DNA of 34,109 nucleotides from Paenibacillus phocaeensis (GTDB taxonomy: Bacteria > Bacillota > Bacilli > Paenibacillales > Paenibacillaceae). A program made the position numbers and the translations under genes. The stretch lies in the NCBI RefSeq assembly GCF_900021165.1, contig NZ_FCOQ01000014.1, positions 1 through 34,109 of the forward strand. Reading direction: 5' to 3'. A model generated the notes under the pieces. That model did no database searches. It was not told the origin of the DNA and was given only the letters and a program-made list of their open reading frames with translations. Positions 1 through 7,756 of the stretch are shown piece after piece; position 1 is the first letter of the stretch; each line of letters begins with the position of its first letter.

Positions 1-54
1 GGAAGTGCAGCAATGTATGGAGCTGACAGGTACTAATCGGTCGAGGGCTTATCC
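1..54 (+). rRNA. rrl: 23S ribosomal RNA, 3' end (partial)
   Basis: The window opens in the last bases of 23S rRNA: the conserved GGTACTAATCGGTCGAGGGC block is at about 31-50. Only the 3' end is present, and the exact mature end (about 50-55) cannot be fixed by eye. The 23S-5S spacer follows (55-167). It contains a small hairpin, TCAAGG/CCTTGA at 145-162, just before 5S, and no tRNA. Confidence 0.93.
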
Positions 55-167
55 AAAAAACTCCAAAAAGTGGCGTCAGGCTGAACAAGCCGATCCGAGC
101 ACTTGAGGAGACTAACACGCAAACTTTCGTTTCGTATCCAGTTTTCAAGGATTAAACCTTGAACTGT

Positions 168-284
168 TTGGTGGCGATGGCGGAGGGGTTCCACGCGTAC
201 CCATCCCGAACACGACCGTTAAGCCCTCCAGCGCCGATGGTACTTGGACCGAAGGGTCCTGGGAGAGTAGGACGCCGCCAAGCA
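168..284 (+). rRNA. rrf: 5S ribosomal RNA
   Basis: This is a 117-base 5S rRNA, recognised from GGTGGCGATGGCGGAGGGG near the 5' end, CACGCGTACCCATCCCGAAC in the middle and GGGAGAGTAGGACGCCGCCA at the 3' end. The 5' and 3' ends pair (TTGGTGGCG with CGCCGCCAA) as helix I. It closes the rRNA operon and is followed directly by a terminator. The RNase that matures 5S in Firmicutes (rnmV, 17283-17828) is encoded further along this window. Confidence 0.96.
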
Positions 285-290
285 AAGACA

Positions 291-326
291 AAGAGCACTG
301 CCGTTAATCCGGCAGTGCTCTTTTAG
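291..326 (+). terminator. rRNA operon intrinsic terminator
   Basis: A hairpin AAGAGCACTGCCG / CGGCAGTGCTCTT with a short loop is followed by a T-rich run. It sits immediately after 5S and ends the rRNA operon. The same AAAGAGCAC start recurs at about 551 and 854, at the ends of the two family A repeats. Confidence 0.95.
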
Positions 327-335
327 TTTTATCCA

Positions 336-558
336 TAAGTGCGGAGCTGCAGTTAATTTCGGAGAAACCGCCGTTTTGGGGTAATTAGTTGCCTGTATGC
401 AGTTATTTTCGGCGATAATCGGGGAATGGGGCTGTTTGAGCAAATTTAACTGCATGTGGGCAACTATTGGGCCTGATTTGCCGAAAAGGTGAGAATTAAC
501 TGCACAAGCACAACTATTCAGTAACTTCTACTTCGTCAAGGGATGACCAAAGAGCACC
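336..558. repeat. Intergenic repeat family A, copy 1
   Basis: This is an AT-rich non-coding unit of about 220 bp that recurs nearly unchanged at 638-862 (about nine in ten bases identical by eye). It contains four versions of GCAGTTAWTTTC: two forward (349-360, 399-410) and two reversed (442-453, 493-503). The reversed pair follows the forward pair, so the unit could fold into nested stems. The copy ends in AAAGAGCAC, the same bases that start the rRNA terminator. Short reading frames inside are not plausible genes. There is no transposase and no clear target-site duplication. Confidence 0.85.
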
Positions 559-637
559 GAGAGCACCGATTGAACATTTGATGGCCACCGGCGGCGAGGC
601 GAGGCGTTACACAGGTGTCCGGCGCAAACTTGAGAAT

Positions 638-862
638 TAAGTGCGGAGCTGCAGTTAATTTCGGAGAAACCGCCGTTTTTGGGCAATTAATTGTCTGTAT
701 GCAGTTATTTTCGGCGATATTCGGGGAATGGGGTTGTTTGAACAAATTTAACTGCATGTGGGCAACTATAGGGCCTGATTTGCCGAAAAGGTGAGAATTA
801 ACTGCACAGGCACAACTATTACAAGTAACTTCTACTTCGTCAACGGATAATCAAAGAGCACT
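638..862. repeat. Intergenic repeat family A, copy 2
   Basis: This is the second copy of the family A unit, in the same orientation and offset by about 302 bp. It differs from copy 1 by scattered substitutions and a 3-bp insertion near the right end. All four GCAGTTA motifs are kept. The spacer between copies (559-637) is more GC-rich, unrelated to the unit, and holds no recognisable gene. The copy ends in AAAGAGCACTACC, the left arm of the next hairpin. Confidence 0.85.
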
Positions 863-883
863 ACCGTGGTTTTGGTAGTGCTC
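856..883 (-). terminator. Hairpin, probable terminator of the amidase gene
   Basis: GAGCACTACC and GGTAGTGCTC form a perfect 10-bp stem with an 8-base loop, 12 bp beyond the stop of the minus-strand amidase. On the minus strand it is followed by CTTTGATT, a weak T-tract. It is a sequence variant of the rRNA terminator at 291-326, so it may be a duplicated and diverged copy of it. Confidence 0.6.
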
Positions 884-894
884 AATAGAGGAAA

Positions 895-2796
895 TTATGG
901 CGTTAATCTGGGAGCGTGCCGGTGATGGGTGCCTTGTTCGTAGCTGTAAGCCAATTTAATCAGTGTGCCTTCGTCAAATGCACGACCCAAGAATTCGATG
1001 CCAACCGGCAGGCCGTTTGCCGTAAAACCAGCCGGTACCGTAATAGCTGGAAATCCTGAGAACGGACTCAGACGATTGTTGTTCCCGGACGACTGACTGT
1101 CGCCGATTAACGCCGGCGGTTGGGTGCTTGTCGGGTACACGATCGCATCGAGGTTGTTGTCCGCCATCACCTTCAGGAGAGATTCACGGGTCAAGCTGGT
1201 GCGCTTCAGCACGATATCCTTATACTCCTGGGTATCCAGCGATTCCCGGGAATCGCGGGCTTTCATCGATTGCTCTTGGGTTTTGTCGTACTCACCAGAG
1301 GCAATAATTTCAGCCAGACTGTGATAAGGGGCATCTTCGCCCAAATCCTTCAGGTATTCGTTCAACTGAAATTTGAACTCATAACCGCTTAAACTGGGGT
1401 ACTTATTGATCTCCGCTAAATGAGGAATCTTGATGTTTACGACCGTTGCGCCGAGGCTTTCCAGCTCACGGACGGCGTTAGAGACCACATCGGACACCGA
1501 TCTCTCCTGATCGTTGCCTTCCGGGAAGAGTTCAGTTGCTACGCCGATGCGTGCGCCTTGCAAACCATCAGCGTTAAGATAGTCGGTGTAGCTCTCCGGG
1601 ATACGGCCAACGCTATAGGCGGTAGCGACATCGTCCGGATCATAGCCGGCTGTAACGTCGAGAAGGATTGCCGCATCTTCGACCGTACGGGCCATCGGAC
1701 CGCCGACGTCCTGAGTCAGGGCTAGCGGGATAATACCATCCCGGCTGGATAAGCCGATTGTTGGGCGGATGCCGACCAGACTGTTAAAGCTGGAAGGGAT
1801 ACGAATCGAACCGCCGGTGTCCGTGCCCAGTCCGGCAACGGCAAAGTTAGCGGCAATGGCTGCCCCGGTACCGCCGCTGGATCCGCCAGGATAATGATCC
1901 GGAGCATAAGGATTTTTCGTCTGACCGCCTAAGGAACTGGAGGTTGTAATGCCAAAGGCAAACTCGTGCAGATTGGTTTTGCCTAATATAATCGCCCCGG
2001 CTTCTTTGAGCTTGGCAATCTGATCGGCATCCTGATCAGGCACGGAATCTCGCAAACACAGGCAACCCGCCGTGGTAGGCATGTCGGAGGTATCGAAATT
2101 ATCTTTTACTAAGAGTGGAATTCCGTGCAAAGGCCCGCGCGGACCTTTTACAGCTCGCTCCTGATCCAACGCTTCAGCTAACTCTAAAGCCTCAGGGTTA
2201 AGGGTTAAGACTGCCTGAAGAGAGATCCCCTGGTCGTCATATTTGGCGATGCGATCCAGATACATCTGAACCAGTTGTTTCGAAGTTATCTTGCTTAGCT
2301 CCATCGCCAGCTGAATTTCGGAGATCGAGGCCTCAGGGAGCACAAAGGGCTTTAAATAGCCTAGAACACGTTCACGAAGCCGTTCGAGATCGTTTGTCGA
2401 CAGAGGTTCATCAGGTTGAAACAAGGTATCGGAGTAACCTTTCATCAGACCGGCTTGAACGACCGCTCCGACCGCCCCCGCGTAATTCGACTGGTCGGGA
2501 ACGTCGCGGAAGGCTTCAGCCGTACTCTCCAGCCCCAACCATTGTTGAAGCAAGACAGCGACCTGGCTGCGGAGCACTTGATTCCCTGAGAGCTCCGGCA
2601 TGGTAAACGAGCCCCCCGCCTCAACCGCAGCTTGTTTCATCGTCTGACGGAAATGCTCGCCGGTAACCAGCGATGAGGCTGTAACCGATGAAGCCGCTTG
2701 AGCTTGCGGGGTCGGCCCCGCTCCTAAACCGGCGATGAGCACAGAAGCTAGCAGCAATATACTTCTTCTTTTCCAGCGCGGTCGATATCGGTTCAT
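895..2796 (-). CDS. Exported amidase-signature hydrolase with SLH-like segment
   Basis: This 633-residue protein starts with a basic stretch and a hydrophobic core ending QAQA-A near residue 35, a signal peptide for export. Residues about 98-140 read like an S-layer homology motif (FRDVP, YAGAV, GLMKGYSD, FQPDEPLS), suggesting wall attachment. From about 160 it is an amidase-signature enzyme (GatA-related) with the Ser-Ser-Lys triad visible: Lys231 in VKDN, the GGSSGG loop at 304-309 and Ser330 in DTGGS. It should hydrolyse an amide bond; the substrate is unknown. The longest frame would add 16 residues, but the second ATG has the ribosome binding site GGGGAGAGGA and begins the signal peptide, so it is preferred. 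It stands alone on the minus strand after the rRNA operon. It is not a GatCAB subunit: it is exported and no gatB or gatC is nearby. Confidence 0.9.
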   Translation of the reverse strand: MNRYRPRWKRRSILLLASVLIAGLGAGPTPQAQAASSVTASSLVTGEHFRQTMKQAAVEAGGSFTMPELSGNQVLRSQVAVLLQQWLGLESTAEAFRDVPDQSNYAGAVGAVVQAGLMKGYSDTLFQPDEPLSTNDLERLRERVLGYLKPFVLPEASISEIQLAMELSKITSKQLVQMYLDRIAKYDDQGISLQAVLTLNPEALELAEALDQERAVKGPRGPLHGIPLLVKDNFDTSDMPTTAGCLCLRDSVPDQDADQIAKLKEAGAIILGKTNLHEFAFGITTSSSLGGQTKNPYAPDHYPGGSSGGTGAAIAANFAVAGLGTDTGGSIRIPSSFNSLVGIRPTIGLSSRDGIIPLALTQDVGGPMARTVEDAAILLDVTAGYDPDDVATAYSVGRIPESYTDYLNADGLQGARIGVATELFPEGNDQERSVSDVVSNAVRELESLGATVVNIKIPHLAEINKYPSLSGYEFKFQLNEYLKDLGEDAPYHSLAEIIASGEYDKTQEQSMKARDSRESLDTQEYKDIVLKRTSLTRESLLKVMADNNLDAIVYPTSTQPPALIGDSQSSGNNNRLSPFSGFPAITVPAGFTANGLPVGIEFLGRAFDEGTLIKLAYSYEQGTHHRHAPRLTP

Positions 2797-2839
2797 AAGC
2801 CATTCCTCTCCCCTACAAATGATTAAAGTTATGTGAATT

Positions 2840-2869
2840 ATCATAATTTGATGTTAGATATGATGACAA
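2840..2869 (-). promoter_or_regulatory. Candidate sigma-A promoter of the amidase gene
   Basis: On the minus strand TTGTCA (2869-2864) and TATGAT (2845-2840) are separated by 18 bp, each one mismatch from consensus. The start would lie about 35 bases before the chosen ATG at 2796. This supports the shorter start, because the longer frame's ATG at 2844 falls inside the -10 element. Confidence 0.55.
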
Positions 2870-3198
2870 AGAGGATGGTACTTCAATAAAACGCATACAT
2901 GATGGAATATTACCTTAAAGCGCGATTTTACTTCGAGTTCCTTTTATTAACGAATTTTAATAATGTACTTGCAAGATGTTATATAAAGTGACTCGAATCT
3001 AACGCAAATTTACGATTTTCTGAAAAACCACTGAGATATTTTCAGTTTCTACCAAATGGAATGTAACCATTTTGTTACCGACATGGATACGTCTGCCGTT
3101 ATAATTAGAATGGTATGTTAGCATCTAGGGCATTTAGCCTATCCGGAATCTATATCAGAGTGACAGCAGGAAGTTTTTTTCAGTATATAGGCAGGGGT
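2870..3198. other. AT-rich intergenic region without a gene
   Basis: This region lies between divergent genes and is AT-rich with no plausible coding frame. A perfect TATAAT at 3100-3105 probably belongs to the promoter of the lipoprotein gene, but I see no good -35 at normal spacing; TTGTTA at 3072-3077 is 22 bp away. No repeat or structured RNA was recognised. Confidence 0.4.
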
Positions 3199-3213
3199 AA
3201 GGAGGAATGGATC

Positions 3214-3642
3214 ATGCGGCGAAGAGGGATACGAATATCCTTATGCTTCATGTGGGGAGTCTTGATGATGATTGTCATCGCAGGCTGTGCATCTTCCGAG
3301 CCTTCGTGGACGGATTTTGTGGGAGCAACGGTCGAGAAGAATTTTCCCGTCCCTAAAGAGGCGAATCAAACGGAAACGGCTCTTAATAACTCCAAGATGG
3401 ACTACGTGCATTATAAGCTTACCGGACTCAAGGAGAGCAGCGAAATCCCCGAGGCCTATGAGAAGGTGATTGCGGAATGGGGATGGAAGGAGAAAAAGGA
3501 AGAAAGCACGGGATCAACCCGAGTGTACGAGAAAGGGAAGCAAATTGTGCAGCTGACGCTTCACGATAACTCTATTACCGTTCTGGTCCCGAAAAGAGAA
3601 GAGAAAACAGTCATTCAAGGTTTGGAGAGCAGTAGTCCTTGA
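3214..3642 (+). CDS. Small lipoprotein of unknown function
   Basis: This 142-residue protein begins MRRRGIR, has a hydrophobic stretch and the lipobox VIAG-C (Cys25), so it is predicted to be a lipoprotein on the outer face of the membrane. The mature part is hydrophilic and Lys/Glu-rich, with EAYEKVIAEWGW and a C-terminal strand-rich segment. I do not recognise a catalytic motif or family. The start is the ATG at 3214, with AAGGAGG eight bases upstream; the longer frame would put 33 residues before the signal peptide. It is monocistronic, with a terminator at 3719. Confidence 0.8.
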   Translation: MRRRGIRISLCFMWGVLMMIVIAGCASSEPSWTDFVGATVEKNFPVPKEANQTETALNNSKMDYVHYKLTGLKESSEIPEAYEKVIAEWGWKEKKEESTGSTRVYEKGKQIVQLTLHDNSITVLVPKREEKTVIQGLESSSP

Positions 3643-3718
3643 CCTTAGGGACTTCGGATATGATGGCGGCGCCCGTTACCGGACAAGTCGGTACAAACAA
3701 TTGCGTAACAGCACACAC

Positions 3719-3766
3719 AAGAAGCCTGAACTCTGCAGCGGCGCAGGGTACAGGCTTCTTTCTTTG
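3719..3766. terminator. Intrinsic terminator between convergent genes
   Basis: AAGAAGCCTG (3719-3728) pairs with CAGGCTTCTT (3751-3760), followed by TCTTT on the plus strand. It ends the lipoprotein gene. On the minus strand the exit side reads TTGTGTGT, so it may also slow transcription from the convergent gene ending at 3775. Confidence 0.8.
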
Positions 3767-3774
3767 TTAACCGT

Positions 3775-4302
3775 TCATTGCATGTAATAGGCAATTTCGA
3801 GACCGGTGATTTTGATCATTCCGTCTTTCCGTTGTCCCCGCAGGATCGCAAGTACGATCAATCGGGGGATCATCAGCCAAAGATGCCAGAAAAATAAAGA
3901 AAGCACAAAGGAGATCGGTGACCAAGGGATCAGAATACCGATAATACAGCATCCAATCCAGGCGGTATGAAGGTGGACCCGACGATACACAGGGTAGGCG
4001 ATATATTGATCAGGCATGTAACCGATCCACGGCATCTGACGGGAGAATCGCCAACGCTTTCGATAGGAATGGCTGACGATCATCAACACGGAGCGGGAGA
4101 TGACATATTGGATCCACAATAGGACCGGGATGGCCAGCAGGAAAAAAAAGACGCTGGTCCAGGATATAAAAACCGTCTCAGCAGCCAGCCAGATGACGGG
4201 GAGTATTCCTAAGCTGTGGATGAGCGACTTCGGCAAAACCTTCTTTTTGAGCAGCGTATAATGATAAAACGTTGCATGAGTTTCGGTTTCGGCGGACATC
4301 AA
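3775..4302 (-). CDS. Multi-pass membrane protein of unknown function
   Basis: This 175-residue protein has hydrophobic segments at roughly 28-45, 48-70, 110-128 and 132-150, consistent with a four-helix membrane protein. A basic, aromatic loop (about residues 78-108) lies between the helix pairs. I recognise no family or catalytic motif. The frame begins at a TTG (4302) immediately followed by ATG (4299). AAGGAGGA lies 9 bases before the TTG and 12 before the ATG, so the TTG fits slightly better; the difference is one residue. It sits alone, divergent from csfB. Confidence 0.75.
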   Translation of the reverse strand: MMSAETETHATFYHYTLLKKKVLPKSLIHSLGILPVIWLAAETVFISWTSVFFFLLAIPVLLWIQYVISRSVLMIVSHSYRKRWRFSRQMPWIGYMPDQYIAYPVYRRVHLHTAWIGCCIIGILIPWSPISFVLSLFFWHLWLMIPRLIVLAILRGQRKDGMIKITGLEIAYYMQ

Positions 4303-4458
4303 GCGTTCGATCCTCCTTCAAATTGACATGAGCTTCCGCAAAGGCGGACTAGCTCTTCTTAATATATCGGATGAAACCAAGAATAATTAAGACGCCGCGT
4401 ACAAACACCGCATACGGATCAGCGGCATAAGATAAAGTAGAAAGCGGACTATGAAAAG

Positions 4459-4488
4459 GTTTAAAATAGTAGAATCTGTGTCATACTG
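4459..4488 (+). promoter_or_regulatory. Candidate forespore (sigma-F/G) promoter of csfB
   Basis: GTTTA (4459-4463) and CATACTG (4482-4488) are 18 bp apart. GTTTA fits the sigma-F -35 and CATACTG is one base from the sigma-G -10 (CATACTA). The same -10 and spacing occur before fin (26774-26803). In B. subtilis csfB is transcribed by sigma-F. Assignment to F or G from sequence alone is uncertain. Confidence 0.5.
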
Positions 4489-4517
4489 ATAGTAAAAAAG
4501 ACAAGGTGGGATCGGGC

Positions 4518-4703
4518 ATGGATGAGCTGGGCGTCAGAACTTGCATTATTTGTGGAGAACCAAAAAACGAGGGAATTCATATCGTATCGGAATTTATCTG
4601 CGACGCTTGCGAGGCAGAGATGGTGCACACTGATGTGCAGGAGGAGAAATACCATTTCTTCATTCATCAAATGAAGCAGATCTGGGTGCAAAAAAATGCA
4701 TAA
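4518..4703 (+). CDS. csfB: Anti-sigma factor Gin (CsfB)
   Basis: This 61-residue protein has Cys9-x2-Cys12 and Cys28-x2-Cys31 in a TCIICGEPKNEGIH...FICDACE context, matching Gin/CsfB. In Bacillus this zinc protein binds sigma-G (and sigma-E) and keeps it from acting too early in sporulation. The ATG at 4518 is chosen because AAGGTGGG is correctly spaced before it; the longer frame starts at a GTG inside that binding site. It has its own terminator and a forespore-type promoter, and lies two genes before tmk as in Bacillus. Confidence 0.9.
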   Translation: MDELGVRTCIICGEPKNEGIHIVSEFICDACEAEMVHTDVQEEKYHFFIHQMKQIWVQKNA

Positions 4704-4714
4704 CACTGCCGGTT

Positions 4715-4752
4715 AAAAGGACCTGTTCATTTTGGGAGCAGGTCCTTTTATG
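4715..4752 (+). terminator. Terminator of csfB
   Basis: AAAAGGACCTG (4715-4725) and CAGGTCCTTTT (4739-4749) form an 11-bp stem ending in a T-run. It separates csfB from yaaO. Confidence 0.88.
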
Positions 4753-4845
4753 TTGCCCTACCGGGCGAACTAGCGGTAAAATGAAGCAAAGGATACAATT
4801 GCACAAAGATAGGAAGACCTTGACTCGGAAGGATTAAGCATAGGA

Positions 4846-6372
4846 ATGGAAGAGGAACGAAATCAAGCTGCCCCATTGTACGAGGCCCTAAGGCGATATC
4901 GTGAGAAAAAAGATGCTACTTTTCATGTGCCGGGGCATAAAAACGGACAAGCCTTGCGTGGCGATATCCGTGCGGAAGATGGACTGTTGAGCGTGATGGA
5001 AATCGACGTCACGGAAATCACCGGGACGGATGATCTCCATCATCCGGAGGGCGTCATCCGCGAGGCGCAGGAATTGGCGGCCGCCCAGTTTGGGGCGGAG
5101 GAGACATTTTTTCTGGTTGGCGGCAGCACGGCTGGCAACCTGGCCTTGATCCTGAGCGTGTGTACCGCGCCAGGAGATGTGCTGCTCGTGCAGCGGAACG
5201 TGCATAAATCCGTCATTCACGGATTGATGTTGGCGGGTGCGCACGCGGTGTTTTTGGCGCCGCGGCAGGATACCGGCAGCGGGCTGGCCACCATCCCAAG
5301 CGAAGCCGCGGTGCGGGAAGCCTTGCGCCGATATCCCGGCGCGAAGGGATTGCTGCTCACGCACCCGAGCTATTACGGGATGGGCGCGCCGTTGCAGCCG
5401 CTGGCCGAGCTGTGCCACGCGTACGGCGTGCCGCTGCTCGTCGACGAGGCGCATGGCGCCCACTTCGGCCAGCACCCGGCGCTGCCGGAGAGCGCGCTGG
5501 CCGCGGGAGCCGATGGCGTCGTGCAGTCGACGCACAAGATGCTGACCGCGCTCACGATGGGCGCGATGCTGCACGTGCAGGGCGGGCTGCTCGACCGCGC
5601 GCTGCTGCGCCAGCGGCTGGCGATGCTGCAGAGCTCCAGCCCGTCCTACCCCATCATGGCTTCGCTCGATCTGAGCCGAAGCCTGCTGGGGACGCACGGC
5701 CCCGCCTTCTTCGAGGGCGGGCTGGCCGCGGCCGCGCATCTGCGGCGCAGCCTGGCCAAGCTGCCGCGCTTCGGCGTCGTTGCACCGCCGGGCGCCAGCG
5801 GAGGGGCTGCTGCATATACTATCCAAGATCCTTTGAAACTTGTGATTTATGATGTATCCGCAGCCCTCACCGGGTATGAACTGCAGGAGCGGCTCGAGGC
5901 TCAGGGATGCGTGCCGGAAATGAGCGATGACCGCTACGTCGTTCTGGCGCTTGGCCCCGGGACAACGATGGAGGATGCCGAGCGGCTGCTGCAGGCGTTG
6001 GAGCAGATCGCTGAGACTGGTAGAGCTGGGGTTGCGGCGAGCTCCAGCACCTCTACGGGAAGGGACAATCAACTTTCCACGTGGAACATTACGACAGATG
6101 AGGTCGTTTTGTCCGAGGTGTCCGAGCCTGTCCCCTTTGGCCTTACGCCGCTGCTCCCGGCAGAGATCGAGGTCGTATCTACCCGGGACTGCCTGGGCCG
6201 GCAAGCAGCCGAGATGATCGTTCCGTATCCCCCCGGCATTCCACTGCTTTACCCCGGGGAATGGATCACCGAGGGAATTCGGCAGCGACTGCTGCAGCTT
6301 CGGGATTCCGGAGCCAAGTGCCAGGGGGCGGCAGATCCGCGGCTGCAAACGATTCGAGTCAAGAAGAGATAA
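4846..6372 (+). CDS. yaaO: Orn/Lys/Arg decarboxylase-family PLP enzyme (YaaO-type)
   Basis: This 508-residue fold-type I PLP enzyme belongs to the Orn/Lys/Arg decarboxylase family. The N-terminus has the family signature TFHVPGHKNG, LVDEAHGAHFG (about 197-207) carries the PLP-pyridine Asp, and the Schiff-base Lys is Lys231 in STHKML. It lacks the large N-terminal wing domain of enterobacterial inducible decarboxylases. Its amino-acid substrate cannot be read from sequence. It precedes tmk as in B. subtilis. The start codon is weakly supported: GGAAGG is about 14 bases upstream. Codons for residues about 180-320 (5380-5800) are strikingly GC-rich, while 5811 onward is more like the neighbours. 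A Ser/Thr-rich stretch (about 395-405) looks like a linker. Confidence 0.9.
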   Translation: MEEERNQAAPLYEALRRYREKKDATFHVPGHKNGQALRGDIRAEDGLLSVMEIDVTEITGTDDLHHPEGVIREAQELAAAQFGAEETFFLVGGSTAGNLALILSVCTAPGDVLLVQRNVHKSVIHGLMLAGAHAVFLAPRQDTGSGLATIPSEAAVREALRRYPGAKGLLLTHPSYYGMGAPLQPLAELCHAYGVPLLVDEAHGAHFGQHPALPESALAAGADGVVQSTHKMLTALTMGAMLHVQGGLLDRALLRQRLAMLQSSSPSYPIMASLDLSRSLLGTHGPAFFEGGLAAAAHLRRSLAKLPRFGVVAPPGASGGAAAYTIQDPLKLVIYDVSAALTGYELQERLEAQGCVPEMSDDRYVVLALGPGTTMEDAERLLQALEQIAETGRAGVAASSSTSTGRDNQLSTWNITTDEVVLSEVSEPVPFGLTPLLPAEIEVVSTRDCLGRQAAEMIVPYPPGIPLLYPGEWITEGIRQRLLQLRDSGAKCQGAADPRLQTIRVKKR

Positions 6373-6427
6373 AGCCAAGCATATACTTGTACATGATTTT
6401 TCGATAAGAAAGCAGGGAACGAACTAG

Positions 6428-7078
6428 ATGAACCATCAAGCCGAAGGATTATTCATTACGCTCGAAGGGGGGGATGGCTCCGGCAAAACCACGGTTATGC
6501 GGGAATTGGAACAGGCGTTAGAAGAACATGGCGTGTCGTTTATATCTACGCGGGAACCCGGAGGTATTGAAATTGCCGAGAAGATCCGCGAAGTGATCCT
6601 GAATCCGCAGCATACGACGATGGATGCGCGGACGGAGGCGCTGTTGTACGCGGCATCCCGGCGGCAGCATTTGGCGGAGAAGGTGGAGCCCTCCCTGGAG
6701 CGAGGGATAACGGTTCTCTGCGATCGATTCCTGGACAGCAGTCTGGCTTATCAGGGATATGCTCGCGGGCTGGGGATCGATGAAGTGCTGGAGATCAACC
6801 TTTTCGCCACCAAGGGGCGGTATCCGGACCTTACCTTCTATCTCGATATCGAACCGGAAGCCGGATTGGCCCGGATTGCCGCCGGAGCCGGACGCGAGGT
6901 GAACCGTTTGGACATGGAAAGCCTGCAATTTCATCAAAAGGTTCGGGAAGGGTATCGGATTCTCGCAGCGAAGTATCCGGAACGCATCAAAACGATCGAT
7001 GCTTCGCGCAGCAAGGAAGAGGTTGCTGCGGAGATTCGCGGGCATCTTTCCGCGACAATAAAGGATTTCATGGCCTAG
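6428..7078 (+). CDS. tmk: Thymidylate kinase
   Basis: This 216-residue kinase phosphorylates dTMP to dTDP with ATP in dTTP synthesis. It shows the P-loop GGDGSGKT at 14-21, the DRF motif in CDRFLDSSLAYQGYARGLG (DR about 98-99) and a lid-like region GAGREVNRLDMESLQFHQ. The length is normal for bacterial Tmk. It lies 55 bp after yaaO and 54 bp before darA, the order known from Bacillus, where replication genes (holB) follow. The ribosome binding site is weak (AGCAGGGA). Confidence 0.97.
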   Translation: MNHQAEGLFITLEGGDGSGKTTVMRELEQALEEHGVSFISTREPGGIEIAEKIREVILNPQHTTMDARTEALLYAASRRQHLAEKVEPSLERGITVLCDRFLDSSLAYQGYARGLGIDEVLEINLFATKGRYPDLTFYLDIEPEAGLARIAAGAGREVNRLDMESLQFHQKVREGYRILAAKYPERIKTIDASRSKEEVAAEIRGHLSATIKDFMA

Positions 7079-7114
7079 CCGTCAAATAGGTTAGTAGGGT
7101 ACATTTTTTTATAA

Positions 7115-7462
<348 letters not shown>

Positions 7463-7476
7463 ATATAGCGGTTATT

Positions 7477-7635
7477 AAAAAGTCAACTTTTGATCACGAA
7501 GTTATTCGGGAAGCGGATGCGACATCGAATCTTGAACTCAACCGGGCCTTCCGTTGCTCACGTAGATCTATCTACGCTGTGCTACTCAGTCCCTAGTTTC
7601 GTCCAACCTTCTCGGTGCTGAAAAGCCGACTTTTT
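7477..7635 (+). repeat. Intergenic repeat family B, copy 1
   Basis: This is a 159-bp unit bounded by imperfect inverted ends: AAAAAGTCAACTTTTG on the left and GAAAAGCCGACTTTTT on the right. It contains CGACATCGAATCTTGAA and GGCCTTCCGTTGCTCACGTA. A hairpin CGTAGA-TCTA-TCTACG is near the centre. The reverse complement of 15714-15873 matches along its full length at roughly 80-85 percent by eye. There is no coding frame or transposase. It lies between darA and yaaR. Confidence 0.88.
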
Positions 7636-7658
7636 AATCTTCAGCATGAGAGGAAATC

Positions 7659-7721
7659 AAAAAAGTCATCTTCCCACCACGAAGCGTATCAAGGAAGGGA
7701 AATCGACATCGAATCTTGAAC
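7659..7721 (+). repeat. Intergenic repeat family B, truncated copy
   Basis: This is a left-end fragment of the family B unit, about 63 bp, in the same orientation and 23 bp after copy 1. It starts AAAAAAGTCATCTT, keeps CCACGAAG and runs to CGACATCGAATCTTGAAC, then diverges into a T-rich run before yaaR. The right half, including the inverted end, is missing. Confidence 0.78.
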
Positions 7722-7756
7722 CTCTTTTTCTATATCAACCATAGGCGGTGAACGCT

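Noticed and set aside
219..757. Two similar minus-strand frames sharing MQLNLxKQPHSP
   Set aside because: Their similarity comes from the family A DNA repeat; one runs into 5S rRNA and neither has a binding site.
4888..6378. 496-codon frame on the minus strand opposite yaaO
   Set aside because: It is an antisense shadow of the GC-rich yaaO gene; its composition (many Arg, Gln, His) is typical of such frames and it has no ribosome binding site.
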